DNA of 64,000 nucleotides. It comes from DAIDKA01 sp036521075. Its GTDB lineage: Bacteria; Pseudomonadota; Gammaproteobacteria; Steroidobacterales; Steroidobacteraceae. Under the pieces are notes generated by a model, which was not told the origin of the DNA, ran no database searches, and saw nothing but the letters and a program-made list of their open reading frames with translations. The stretch lies in NCBI GenBank assembly GCA_036521075.1, contig DATDIL010000068.1, forward strand, positions 1-64,000, written 5' to 3'. Made by a program: the position numbers and the translations under genes. This document shows positions 52,240 through 60,744 of the stretch, piece after piece (position 1 is the stretch's first letter; each line of letters starts with the position of its first letter).

Positions 52240-54459
52240 ATGAATAACCTGAGCCGATTCGAGCGTCGTTCTTCCGCCTGGGCGGCCCTGTTCGTGGCGG
52301 TCATGATGGTCCTCGCCCTGACCGGTTCGGCCCAGGCCCCGGCCGGTGCGGCGGCGCTGCCACCGAATGCGATTGCCCCCAACGACCGCGAGCGCGCCAT
52401 CGCGCGGCGCGTGGGTTCGATACTCGAAGAGGCGCACTACCGCCACGTGCTGATCGACGATCACATGTCCAGTCAGATCTTCGACCGTTACATCGAGTCC
52501 CTGGACGGCCAACACCTGTACTTCCTGGCCAGCGACATCAAGGAGTTCGAACAGTGGCGCTATCGGTTCGACGACATGATTCACACGGGGGATGTCGAAC
52601 CGGGATTCGCGATTTTCGCTCGCTACCAGCAGCGCGACCGCGAACGGCTTGCCGCGGCGCTGAAAATGCTCGACACCGAGCCGGACTGGACGCTCGATGA
52701 GAGCATGGAGTTTGACCGCAAGGAAGCGCCCTGGGCGACTACCACGGCCCAGCTCGACGGGGTGTGGCGCAAGCGGGTCAAGAACGATGGCCTGTCACTG
52801 CTGCTGACGGGCAAGACCTGGAAGGAAGCCGTGGAGATCCTGCGCAAGCGCTATGAGCGGGGTTTGAAGCGTGTGGATCAGATCAGCTCCGACGATGTGT
52901 TTGAAAACCTCATGAATGCGTATGCGCGCACCTTTGATCCACATTCGAACTTCTTCTCACCGGTGTCTTCGGAGGAATACCGCATCACGATGAGTCTTAA
53001 CTACGACGGCATCGGCGCCTCGCTGCAGCAAACGGATGACTTCGTGCAGGTGATGAACGTCATTGAAGGCGGTCCGGCCGCCGTCGCCGGGACACTCAAG
53101 CCGAACGATCGCATCACCGGCGTGCAGCAGGGAAGCGACGCGAAGGTCACCGACGTCGTCGGCTGGCGGCTCGAAGATGTCGTGCAGCTGATTCGCGGCA
53201 AGGCGGGCACCGTGGTGAAGCTGCAGGTGCTCCCGGCCGGCGCAGCGCCCGGTTCGCCGGAGAAAATGCTGGTGTTCACCCGCAACAAGGTCAACTTGGA
53301 CAACCAGGCCGCCAAGAAGGAAGTGCGCACCGTCACCCGTGGCGGGCGCACGCTGAAGATTGGCGTGATCACCATCCCCAGCTTCTATCAGGACGTGGCG
53401 GCCCAGGCCGCCGGTGATAAGAATTACCGCAGCACCACCCGCGATGTGCGTCGGCTGCTTGGCGAACTGACCAGCGCGGGCGTCGACGGCATTGTCCTGG
53501 ACCTGCGTGATGACGGCGGTGGCTATCTGCCGGAAGCGACCGCACTCACCGGCCTGTTCATCGACAAGGGCCCAGTCGTGCAACTGAAGGACGCGACCGG
53601 TCAGGTCGAAGTGCTGGATGATCCGGACTCCGGCGTCGCCTATTCGGGGCCGCTGTCGGTGCTGGTCAATCGCTACAGCGCCAGTGCCTCGGAGATTTTC
53701 GCCGGCGCGCTGCAGGACTATCATCGCGCCTATATCCTGGGCCAGCGCACCTTCGGCAAGGGGACGGTGCAGAATCTGATCCCGCTGGACCGCTGGTCAC
53801 AGAAGCAGCTCAACGGCCAGATCACGGTCACCATCGGCAAGTTCTATCGGGTCACCGGCGAGAGCACTCAGCATCGGGGGGTCGAACCGGACGTGCAGCT
53901 GCCCTCGGCCATCGACATGACGGAAGTCGGTGAAAGTTCGCTCGAAGACGCCCTACCCTGGGACCGCATTCAGCCCGCCGCCTTCACGGCCTGGCACGAC
54001 CAGCACCCCGTCATTGCCCTACCCTCGCTGGTGTCCGAGGAGACGGCCCGCGAGCAGCACGATCCGGACTATCGCTACCTGGTCGAAGATGTTGCGGCCC
54101 TGGACAAGGTGCGTGCCGAGAAGACTCTGTCACTGAACCTGAAGGTCCGGCAGGAGGAGCGCACCCGGCTCGACAAAGAGCGGCTGGATCGCGCCAATCA
54201 GCGCCTGCTCGCGGAGGGACAGCCCGCGGTGAAGACGGTGGAGGAACTGGATAGCAGTGAGGCCGCAGGCACGGATGGTGCAGACGGGACACGCGCCAAT
54301 CGCGCCCCCCCGGGCAGCTCAGCGCCCGCCCCGGTGGGCACGCCCCCGGATCTGGTGCTGGGCGAGGCGACGCAGGTCATGGCGGACATCCTCACGGGCA
54401 CGGCGCCGAATCAGCACCTGCCCACTGCACCGCCGACACAGCAAACGGTCAAGCGCTAA
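52240..54459 (+). CDS. prc: tail-specific carboxy-terminal protease Prc (S41)
   Basis: Periplasmic PDZ serine protease trimming C-termini of proteins such as FtsI and degrading lipoproteins. The 739-residue precursor has a signal peptide of about 30 residues (AALFVAVMMVLALTGSAQA), an N-terminal helical domain and a PDZ domain (about 250-335, GASLQQTDDFVQVMNVIEGG). The catalytic domain has Ser484 in NRYSASASEIFAGAL and Lys507 in RTFGKGTVQN forming the Ser-Lys dyad. A Prc-type C-terminal extension (HPVIALPSLVSEETAREQHD) and a Pro/Ala tail follow. TATATT at 52203-52208 may be its -10. Confidence 0.95.
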   Translation: MNNLSRFERRSSAWAALFVAVMMVLALTGSAQAPAGAAALPPNAIAPNDRERAIARRVGSILEEAHYRHVLIDDHMSSQIFDRYIESLDGQHLYFLASDIKEFEQWRYRFDDMIHTGDVEPGFAIFARYQQRDRERLAAALKMLDTEPDWTLDESMEFDRKEAPWATTTAQLDGVWRKRVKNDGLSLLLTGKTWKEAVEILRKRYERGLKRVDQISSDDVFENLMNAYARTFDPHSNFFSPVSSEEYRITMSLNYDGIGASLQQTDDFVQVMNVIEGGPAAVAGTLKPNDRITGVQQGSDAKVTDVVGWRLEDVVQLIRGKAGTVVKLQVLPAGAAPGSPEKMLVFTRNKVNLDNQAAKKEVRTVTRGGRTLKIGVITIPSFYQDVAAQAAGDKNYRSTTRDVRRLLGELTSAGVDGIVLDLRDDGGGYLPEATALTGLFIDKGPVVQLKDATGQVEVLDDPDSGVAYSGPLSVLVNRYSASASEIFAGALQDYHRAYILGQRTFGKGTVQNLIPLDRWSQKQLNGQITVTIGKFYRVTGESTQHRGVEPDVQLPSAIDMTEVGESSLEDALPWDRIQPAAFTAWHDQHPVIALPSLVSEETAREQHDPDYRYLVEDVAALDKVRAEKTLSLNLKVRQEERTRLDKERLDRANQRLLAEGQPAVKTVEELDSSEAAGTDGADGTRANRAPPGSSAPAPVGTPPDLVLGEATQVMADILTGTAPNQHLPTAPPTQQTVKR

Positions 54460-54467
54460 AGGGCGGC

Positions 54468-55529
54468 TCAGCGCAGCAGCACGCGGAACATGTCCCAGGT
54501 GTCTTCGGCCAGCACGTTGGGCATGTTGATGGCCTGGGCACCGAGCGGTTCGCCCGCCAGCACATCCGTCTCGCCCAGCGACACGGATTCGGGGGTTGGC
54601 GCCGTATCCAGATTATTGCGATAGCGGGCCAGCGGGCGCAGCGTCTCGCTGCGCGCCTTCACATCCTGAGCCACATTGGCCTTGCTCTCGATGATCACAC
54701 GCGCCCGCGCGATCAGCGCAATCAGCGCTTCGCACTCGGGCCGGCCACCGTAGGCATCGACCGGCTCGCGCCGGCCCGTGGCCTCCTTCGCCAGGCTCAT
54801 CAACGGTGTATCGGCCAGTCGCCGGCACAACACCTCGGCGTAGGCAATCGCGGCGATATTGATGGCACGCCGGGCATCCAGTGACAGGCCCGAAAATTCC
54901 GGTGGCTGTTCATTTTCGAGGCTGGCCAGCGCGGCGCGCGTCTCCTGCACCTGCATCGTGGCCAGACCCAGGGCACCTCCCGCGCCCACCAGACGGTGAT
55001 CCAGATCGCGGCGCTTGAAATAATGCCAGAAGCGGGTGAGCCGCGCCCGATGCGCCGTCAGATCAGCGACACCCTGCTGGGCTTCACCGAACTGCGCCTG
55101 GGCCGTACGCACCGCCGTTTCGGCGCTCTGGCGGCGCGAGAACAGCGTGCGGTTGAATTCGACGAACAGCGCGCGCCGTTCGCGCTCCTCCTGCTGCGCC
55201 GCAAGTTCCACGGTGAACTGCTCCAGGATTTCGCGACCTCGCTGCCACATGGCGCGCAGCTGGTAGAACACCAGCGCCGGGTACGCCGTCTCGGTGAGCC
55301 CCAGTCGAGTTTCCAGGGAGCCGAGCATTTCCTGGACCCGCGCCGTGGCGCCCTCCTGCTGCTTGATCCGATCCTTCAGGCGATAGACTTCTTCTTGAAG
55401 TTCCCCGTAGGCTTTCTTCAGTTCCGCGCGGTTGCGGAACAGGGTGAGAACGCGATGATCATCTTCGGGATCATCGACCCCCTTGGGGTAGACGCGAATC
55501 AGGCGACTGAATTGTTCGATTGCTTTCAT
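54468..55529 (-). CDS. coiled-coil protein of unknown function
   Basis: I do not recognise this 353-residue protein. It has no signal peptide. The region 25-75 (LTLFRNRAELKKAYGELQEE, YRLKDRIKQQEGATARVQEM) and 95-150 are charged heptad-rich coiled coils; a Gly/Ala patch (VGAGGALGLATMQVQETRAA) follows near 175-195. The C-terminal third is mixed and ends in NMPNVLAEDTWDMFRVLLR. The start ATG 55529 lies 59 bp inside the 3' end of yqiB, so the two are probably co-expressed. Codon use looks like its neighbours. Confidence 0.72.
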   Translation of the reverse strand: MKAIEQFSRLIRVYPKGVDDPEDDHRVLTLFRNRAELKKAYGELQEEVYRLKDRIKQQEGATARVQEMLGSLETRLGLTETAYPALVFYQLRAMWQRGREILEQFTVELAAQQEERERRALFVEFNRTLFSRRQSAETAVRTAQAQFGEAQQGVADLTAHRARLTRFWHYFKRRDLDHRLVGAGGALGLATMQVQETRAALASLENEQPPEFSGLSLDARRAINIAAIAYAEVLCRRLADTPLMSLAKEATGRREPVDAYGGRPECEALIALIARARVIIESKANVAQDVKARSETLRPLARYRNNLDTAPTPESVSLGETDVLAGEPLGAQAINMPNVLAEDTWDMFRVLLR

Positions 55530-55989
55530 GTATGGCGGCGGGCGCAAAGCGGTGCCCCCGCTCGACGCAGTACTCCAGCCACTTGTTTAACATGATGTTG
55601 CGCGCCCAACGCTGATCCAGTTCACAGGCCACGGTATTGCGCAGGGCCCGCAGCCCCGCGTGCTCGTGGGTCTGCGCCCATTCCTGGGCCTCCACCAGCC
55701 GGGCATCGTGGTAGACCCGCACTCCCATGTCCGGAAATCGCCGCGTGGCCTCCCGGTCCGGTATCAGGTAGGTGAGATTCAAGGTCGTCGTGTACGGTGA
55801 GCGCTCCACCACCGACAGCTGCAGATCACAGTCTCCGGCAACCGGCGAGAGATATTCGCCTTTCAGGACCGCGACATTGCCCGCCAGCCAGCCAAGCCGG
55901 ATGAAGTTGCTTTCGTACAGACTCATCAGGGCGACGAAACTTCGGGGTGTCGCGCGCCAGGAGACCGCGGTCTGGGCGTCGTTGAGCAT
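55471..55989 (-). CDS. yqiB: DUF1249 family protein (YqiB-like)
   Basis: Cytoplasmic protein of 172 residues from ATG 55989 (MLNDAQTAVSWRATPRSFVA). The DUF1249 core shows ALMSLYESNFIRLGWLAGNV, LQLSVVERSPYTTTLNLTYL, RVYHDARLVEAQEWAQTHEH and the NIMLNKWLEYCVERGHRF end. E. coli YqiB is encoded near nudF/cpdA and its function is not established. Here it lies between orn and the coiled-coil gene, whose start it overlaps by 59 bp. The last 20 residues beyond the domain are poorly conserved. Confidence 0.82.
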   Translation of the reverse strand: MLNDAQTAVSWRATPRSFVALMSLYESNFIRLGWLAGNVAVLKGEYLSPVAGDCDLQLSVVERSPYTTTLNLTYLIPDREATRRFPDMGVRVYHDARLVEAQEWAQTHEHAGLRALRNTVACELDQRWARNIMLNKWLEYCVERGHRFAPAAIHESNRTIQSPDSRLPQGGR

Positions 55990-56042
55990 GACCCGACTAT
56001 ATCGCACGTCAGTCTACGTGCAACCCGTGCAATACGTCAGGT

Positions 56043-56621
56043 TTATGAAGAATTTGCGCTTGCGTTGTGGCCGCGAAAGGCGGTGGCGAACAGGTGCGCA
56101 CGATAGTGCTGCAGTTCGCGGATGGACTCGCGGATGTCTGCTAGCGCAAGATGGGCGCCTTGTTTCGTGAATCCCGCGACTACCTGGGGCGCCCAGCGAC
56201 GCGCGAGTTCCTTGAGCGTGCTGACATCCAGATTACGGTAGTGGAAGAATTTCTCAAGACGTGGCATGTGGCGTGCAAGGAACCGGCGGTCTTGACAGAT
56301 GCTGTTGCCGCACATCGGCGAGGCGCCGGCAGGCACGAAGCTTGCCAGGAAATCCAGCGTGAGCTGTTCGGCATCAGCAGCACCGATCTGGCTGGCGCGC
56401 ACCCGCGCGAGCAGACCCGATGAACCGTGCTGACGCTGATTCCACTCATCCATCCGCGCCAGCGCATCTTCAGACTGACGTACCGCGAGCGTCGGACCTT
56501 CGGCCAGGATCTTCAGGTCCTTGTCCGTGACGATGGTCGCGATCTCGATGATTTCATCGGTCTGCGGGACGAGGCCGGTCATTTCCAAATCGATCCAAAT
56601 GAGGTTTTCAGCGTTTGACAT
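56043..56621 (-). CDS. orn: oligoribonuclease
   Basis: DEDDh 3'-5' exonuclease that finishes RNA decay and degrades pGpG. The 192-residue product starts at ATG 56621 (MSNAENLIWIDLEMTGLVPQ), with DEDD residues in IDLEMTG (about 10-16). The region with CGNSICQDRRFLARHMPRLE near 109-128 and HLALADIRESIRELQHYRAH near the end carry the remaining acidic ligands and catalytic His. An upstream in-frame extension is not conserved. It is divergent from rsgA (25-bp gap), the orn-rsgA layout found in E. coli. Confidence 0.96.
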   Translation of the reverse strand: MSNAENLIWIDLEMTGLVPQTDEIIEIATIVTDKDLKILAEGPTLAVRQSEDALARMDEWNQRQHGSSGLLARVRASQIGAADAEQLTLDFLASFVPAGASPMCGNSICQDRRFLARHMPRLEKFFHYRNLDVSTLKELARRWAPQVVAGFTKQGAHLALADIRESIRELQHYRAHLFATAFRGHNASANSS

Positions 56622-56646
56622 GGCTAATCGGCATTCTATCTGACGC

Positions 56647-57537
56647 ATGACCTTTACCGCACGCATCATCGCCGGCTACGGGCGTCACCTCATCGTGCGC
56701 GACGCGCAGGGTAACGAGCGGGCCGCAAGACCCTTCGGCCGCAGGTTGCAGGCCGTGTGCGGCGACCAGGTCAGCTGCGAGATTGACTCCCATCACGATG
56801 AGGCCCATGTCACTGCCGTGCTGCCGCGCGATAGCTGCCTGTACCGCAGCAATCTGCGCGCGGAGGAGGAAGCCATCGTGGCCAATCTGACCTTGATGCT
56901 GGTGACGCTCGCCCCGCTGCCCGAGCCGGATCTGTTTGTCATCGATCGCTACCTCGCGGCGGCCGCCTCAGCCGGCATTCGCGCGACCCTCGTGCTCAAT
57001 AAATGTGAGCTGCCCTGGCCGCACGCGCTGGCGAGTGAACTGGCTGCCTATGCGGCCGTCGGTTATGCGAATGTCGCCGTGTCCGCAAAGACGGACGCCG
57101 GCATGCACTCGCTGCGCGCGGCCTGCGCCGGCGACATTGCCGCCTTCGTCGGACAATCCGGTGTCGGCAAATCCTCGCTGATCAGTTGCCTGGTGCCCGA
57201 GGCGGACATCCGCACCGGTGCGCTGATGCTGCGCACGCAGGAAGGCACGCACACCACGACCGCCTCGCGCCTGTACGACCTGGCGGGCGGCGGTCACCTG
57301 ATCGACTCACCCGGAGTGCGCGACTTCGCGCCCGCCCTGTCACGGCTCGAGCCGACCTCTTTGGGATTTCTCGAAATCGCGCAGCGCGCACCGCACTGCC
57401 GCTTCGATGACTGCCGGCACTTGAAGGAACCGGCCTGCGCGGTACGCGCGGCCAGCGAATCCGGGCAAATCAGTCCGCGCCGGTATGAGAGCTATCGGCG
57501 GTTGCGACGTTTGTTTGAAACCTTGCGGGCGCGCTAA
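56647..57537 (+). CDS. rsgA: ribosome small subunit-dependent GTPase RsgA
   Basis: Circularly permuted GTPase that checks late 30S maturation. The 296-residue protein has an N-terminal OB-fold (MTFTARIIAGYGRHLIVRDA), then G4 LVLNKCELPW, G1 VGQSGVGKSSLISCL (about 163-177) and switch/G3 in LIDSPGVRDFAP. The zinc finger with Cys/His in HCRFDDCRHLKEPACAV lies near the C-terminus. The order G4-G5-G1-G2-G3 is the permutation expected. It is divergent from orn and overlaps the 3' end of recR by 4 bp. Confidence 0.96.
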   Translation: MTFTARIIAGYGRHLIVRDAQGNERAARPFGRRLQAVCGDQVSCEIDSHHDEAHVTAVLPRDSCLYRSNLRAEEEAIVANLTLMLVTLAPLPEPDLFVIDRYLAAAASAGIRATLVLNKCELPWPHALASELAAYAAVGYANVAVSAKTDAGMHSLRAACAGDIAAFVGQSGVGKSSLISCLVPEADIRTGALMLRTQEGTHTTTASRLYDLAGGGHLIDSPGVRDFAPALSRLEPTSLGFLEIAQRAPHCRFDDCRHLKEPACAVRAASESGQISPRRYESYRRLRRLFETLRAR

Positions 57538-58133
57538 CCCATCACCTGACGGCCGACCAGCGCATGCGCCAGCGTGCCGCCATCCACGTATTCGAGCTCG
57601 CCGCCCACCGGCACGCCGTGCGCGATACGCGTCGCCGGAATGCCGCGCGCGGCGGCCAGCTCGCGCAAGTAGTGCGCGGTGGCCTCACCTTCCACCGTCG
57701 GATTGGTCGCAAGAATGAGCTCCTGCACGGCGCCCTCGGCCAGCAGCGCTTCGAGCTCACGCGCGCCGAGTTCGTCCGGACCCACCCCATCCAGCGGCGA
57801 CAGATGACCCATGAGCACGAAATAGTAGCCGCGATAGCTGCCCGAGAGTTCCACGGCCACGACGTCGGCGGGCGACTCAACCACGCACAACAGGGTGCGG
57901 TCACGTTGTGGTGCCGCGCAAATTGAACACAGCTCATCATCGGTGAGCATGCGACAGCGGCGGCAGCGCTGCACCGAAGCCAACGCCGTGCCCAGCGCCT
58001 GCGCCAGCGCATGAGCCCCGGGCCGACCTTCCTGCAGCAGATGGAACGCCATGCGCTGTGCGGTCTTGGGCCCCACGCCGGGCAGGGCACGCAGGGCATC
58101 GATCAGCTTCAGAAGATTGCGCGAATGCTTCAT
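57534..58133 (-). CDS. recR: recombination protein RecR
   Basis: Ring-forming partner of RecO and RecF in gap repair. The 199-residue protein has the N-terminal helix-hairpin-helix (LIDALRALPGVGPKTAQRMA), the zinc finger CRRCRMLTDDELCSIC (about 57-72) and the Toprim domain (TLLCVVESPADVVAVELSGS). A C-terminal Walker-B-like region RIAHGVPVGGELEYVDGGTL follows. It directly abuts ybaB and belongs to the dnaX-ybaB-recR unit. Confidence 0.97.
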   Translation of the reverse strand: MKHSRNLLKLIDALRALPGVGPKTAQRMAFHLLQEGRPGAHALAQALGTALASVQRCRRCRMLTDDELCSICAAPQRDRTLLCVVESPADVVAVELSGSYRGYYFVLMGHLSPLDGVGPDELGARELEALLAEGAVQELILATNPTVEGEATAHYLRELAAARGIPATRIAHGVPVGGELEYVDGGTLAHALVGRQVMG

Positions 58134-58457
58134 CTAGAACGGCAGTTTCACGCCCGGCGGCAGCTGCAATCCGGCGGTGACGGCGGCCATCATCTCCTGG
58201 GTGCGCACTTCGATCCGATGGGCCGCATCGTTGAAAGCGGCAACCAACAAGTCCTCCAGCATCTCGCGGTCCTCGGAGGCGACGGAAGGCTCGATCTGCA
58301 CGCGTTTGACCTGATGACGGCCGGTCAGGGTGACCTTGACCATGCCACCTCCGGACTCCCCGACCACCTCGATGGCCTGCACCTCGGCCTGAACCTTCTG
58401 CATGCGTTCCTGCATCACCTGGGCCTGCTTCATCAAATTGCCGATATTGCCGCGCAT
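58134..58457 (-). CDS. ybaB: YbaB/EbfC nucleoid-associated protein
   Basis: Small dimeric DNA-binding protein of the YbaB/EbfC family. The 107-residue product starts at ATG 58457 (MRGNIGNLMKQAQVMQERMQ). It has the long N-terminal helix, the GESGGGMVKVTLTGRHQVKR beta-hairpin and the C-terminal helix with DLLVAAFNDAAHRIEV. The longer upstream frame is dnaX read in another register and is excluded. The gene lies between dnaX and recR, 31 bp after dnaX ends. Confidence 0.95.
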   Translation of the reverse strand: MRGNIGNLMKQAQVMQERMQKVQAEVQAIEVVGESGGGMVKVTLTGRHQVKRVQIEPSVASEDREMLEDLLVAAFNDAAHRIEVRTQEMMAAVTAGLQLPPGVKLPF

Positions 58458-58488
58458 GGGTTTGCCGATGCTCCTGAGAATAAAGTGA

Positions 58489-60060
58489 CTAGTTGTCGCT
58501 GCGAGTGGGTCGGATCGTATCCGGTAACACGGTCGCACCAAAGCGCTCCTGCAGCGCCTTCACGGTCGGATCCGCGCCGAAGGCCTGACGTGCTGCCACC
58601 ATTGCCGCGCCCCGCTCGCGCTCCTGGACCTGGGCCGGGGTCTCGGCGGCAGACTCGGCCACGAACTCGAGCCGAACCGGGCCGCCGAAATAGCCATTCA
58701 GGGCCTGCTGCAGTTTGGCCTCAATGCCCGGGGTCTTGCCCGCTTGGTAACGCGCATCCAGTGCCAGTCGTATGACCCCCTCGCGATGAGCGACGAATTG
58801 GCAGTTCAGCGCCAGGGACCGCACTGCCCCGCTCAAGCCCATGTCACCCACCATGGTCGCCCAGTCCCCCCCCGGCGCGGCTGGCGCGCGGGTCGCCTGC
58901 CCGGCAGCCGGCTTGGCGACCGCCGCGGTGCCGGCGGGCAGGGCCGCGGCTGGCGGACTCGCGGCCTGGCCCGACCCGGCATACCGAAACGCGAGCATGC
59001 GCAGCAGCGTCATCTCAAATCCAGCGCGCGGATCCGGGGCGAGATGCAGATCACGCCGACCGATGATGGCCGTCTGGTAGTAAAGCTGTACGTCCTCGGG
59101 ACGCAGGCCCTGCGCCAGCTGCTGCAGCAGGGCAAGTTCGTACAACTCATCCCCGTCATAGTCGGGAACCGCCTGGACCAGCGCCACGCGCACCAACAGC
59201 GCGGCGAACTCATCGAGCAGCTGGGCGTGATCCGGAGCCCACTGTTCGAGCTCCTGGACCCAGCGCAGCACGCGCGGCGCGACCGCCTCGATCATCAACT
59301 GCGCAAGTTTGACGACATGGTCGCGTGCCACGGTGCCGAGCATGTCGCGCACCTGCGCTTCGGCGACGCTGCCGCCGCCGAAGGCGATGACCTGGTCCAG
59401 CAGCGACAGGCCATCGCGCATGCTGCCGTCCGCCGCCTGAGCCAGCAGTCGCAGGCCGGCGGGCTCAAAGCTGATGCCCTCCAATTCCAGAACATGCTGC
59501 AGCCGGGCGGCGATCAGTGATACCGGCAGGCGCTTCAGATTGAACTGCAGGCAACGCGAGAGCACCGTGGCCGGCAGTTTCTGCGGGTCCGTCGTGGCCA
59601 GCAGGAACTTCACGCGCGGCGGCGGCTCCTCGAGCGTCTTCAGCAGGGCATTGAAAGAGTGTGTCGAGAGCATGTGCACCTCGTCGATGAGGTACACCTT
59701 GTAGCGACCCTGCGTGGGTGCGTACTGCACATTGTCGAGCAGCTCGCGGGTGTCATCGACCTTGGTGCGCGAGGCGGCATCGACCTCGATCAGATCCACG
59801 AAGCGCCCCTCGTTGATGGCCACACAGCTGGGGCATTCATCGCAGGGTGTGGCGGACACCCCACGATCACAGTTCAGGCACTTCGCGAGGATGCGCGCGA
59901 TGGTGGTCTTGCCGACCCCGCGCGTACCCGTGAACAAAAAGGCATGATGGACCCGATCAGTGTCCAGCGCGTGTGTCAGCGCACGGCGCACATGCTCCTG
60001 CCCGATCATCTCGGCGAAGCGCCGCGGCCGCCATTTGCGAGCCAACGCTACATAAGCCAC
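58489..60060 (-). CDS. dnaX: DNA polymerase III subunit gamma/tau
   Basis: Clamp-loader ATPase. The GTG start at 60060 gives 523 residues beginning MAYVALARKWRPRRFAEMIG. Walker A is FTGTRGVGKTTIA (about 43-55), the zinc cysteines are CLNCDRGVSATPCDECPSC (about 62-80), Walker B is VYLIDEVHMLS and the sensor is LLATTDPQKLP. A Pro/Ala-rich linker (about 375-405) leads to a tau-like tail, shorter than in E. coli (643). I saw no obvious A-run slippery site for a gamma product. 4.5S RNA and tRNA-Ser lie just upstream on the same strand. Confidence 0.95.
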   Translation of the reverse strand: MAYVALARKWRPRRFAEMIGQEHVRRALTHALDTDRVHHAFLFTGTRGVGKTTIARILAKCLNCDRGVSATPCDECPSCVAINEGRFVDLIEVDAASRTKVDDTRELLDNVQYAPTQGRYKVYLIDEVHMLSTHSFNALLKTLEEPPPRVKFLLATTDPQKLPATVLSRCLQFNLKRLPVSLIAARLQHVLELEGISFEPAGLRLLAQAADGSMRDGLSLLDQVIAFGGGSVAEAQVRDMLGTVARDHVVKLAQLMIEAVAPRVLRWVQELEQWAPDHAQLLDEFAALLVRVALVQAVPDYDGDELYELALLQQLAQGLRPEDVQLYYQTAIIGRRDLHLAPDPRAGFEMTLLRMLAFRYAGSGQAASPPAAALPAGTAAVAKPAAGQATRAPAAPGGDWATMVGDMGLSGAVRSLALNCQFVAHREGVIRLALDARYQAGKTPGIEAKLQQALNGYFGGPVRLEFVAESAAETPAQVQERERGAAMVAARQAFGADPTVKALQERFGATVLPDTIRPTRSDN

Positions 60061-60083
60061 AGCCTATCCTTCATCCATTGGGA

Positions 60084-60196
60084 GGTGATCCGCACCAGCT
60101 TGGATTCCGGCACCCGACATCGCCGCTGCCGCTGCTCCCTTCCGGGCCTGACGGGATTCACGACTGGTCGTCGCGGAGTAGCCGATGCGGACCACC
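60084..60196 (-). ncRNA. ffs: signal recognition particle 4.5S RNA
   Basis: On the minus strand the apical domain GTCAGGCCCGGAAGGGAGCAGC contains the GGAA tetraloop and the Ffh-binding internal loops of bacterial SRP RNA. The ends pair: GGTGGTCCGCATCGGCT with AGC-TGG-TGCGG-ATCACC (one bulge-rich helix with G-U pairs), giving a hairpin of about 113 nt. End points are estimates from pairing. It lies between tRNA-Ser and dnaX. Confidence 0.9.
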
Positions 60197-60227
60197 ATGG
60201 ACCGGATGCGGGTGCCGCGGCCGAAAC

Positions 60228-60319
60228 TGGCGGAGAGGGTGGGATTCGAACCCACGAACACCCGTGAAGATGTTACTGGAATTCCAGTCCAGCGCCTTCG
60301 ACCGCTCGGCCACCTCTCC
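60228..60319 (-). tRNA. tRNA-Ser (GGA)
   Basis: A 92-nt class II tRNA with encoded CCA. The acceptor stem pairs GGAGAGG with CCTCTCC. The anticodon stem CTGGA/TCCAG closes loop CTGGAAT, giving anticodon GGA. The long variable arm is AACATCTTCACGGGTGTT and the T-arm is GTGGGTTCGAATCCCAC. Discriminator G73 is correct for serine. It precedes the 4.5S RNA by 31 bases on the same strand. Confidence 0.97.
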
Positions 60320-60329
60320 CATCAATAAC

Positions 60330-60359
60330 TTATAAAATCTTTCTCAGGCAATAGATCAA
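60330..60359 (-). promoter_or_regulatory. probable promoter for tRNA-Ser / 4.5S RNA
   Basis: Minus-strand TTGATC (60359-60354), an 18-bp spacer and TTATAA (60335-60330) lie 10 bases before the tRNA. The stretch is unusually AT-rich for this genome, as expected of a stable-RNA promoter. Read-through could also reach dnaX. Confidence 0.5.
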
Positions 60360-60423
60360 ATCGGTGCGCAAGTGTCAGGCGGGCGATGATACGCGAAGCC
60401 ACGCCATCGCAGCGCCCCGCCCC

Positions 60424-60726
60424 TCAAGCCGCCGGTGGCGGGCGCGGGCCTCGCGGCTCGGTGAATTTGGGCGACTCATCCAAACAGGGGTCCTTGGGCC
60501 CGCGCGGCGGCAGCACCGGCTCATTCAGCGCCGGGATCTGCAGCGCACTCTTCGTATCCGGTGGCTCTATACCCAACGGCACGCGCAGGGGCGCCAGGCT
60601 GGTGGCCTTCAGGTAGACATCGCCGCTGCCGGTGCACGAGTGGTAGGCCGAGTGCCACAGATGGCAGCCACTTAGGCCCAGGCCGGCTGCCGCCAGTACC
60701 ACAACATTGCGCATTCCCTTCAGCAT
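60424..60726 (-). CDS. short lipoprotein, possibly a minimal BamC
   Basis: A 100-residue precursor from ATG 60726, with GAGG eight bases upstream. The signal peptide ends in the lipobox LGLSGC. The mature 79 residues are Pro-rich and probably unstructured: GSGDVYLKATSLAPLRVPLG, then DTKSALQIPALNEP and a tail of prolines. This resembles the flexible N-terminal segment of BamC that wraps around BamD (YL...APL..L..P.G pattern), and the gene sits 18 bp after dapA, where E. coli has bamC. The globular helix-grip domains of BamC are absent. The BamC link is my inference. Confidence 0.7.
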   Translation of the reverse strand: MLKGMRNVVVLAAAGLGLSGCHLWHSAYHSCTGSGDVYLKATSLAPLRVPLGIEPPDTKSALQIPALNEPVLPPRGPKDPCLDESPKFTEPRGPRPPPAA

Positions 60727-60744
60727 CAAGTCCACCTCAAATTG

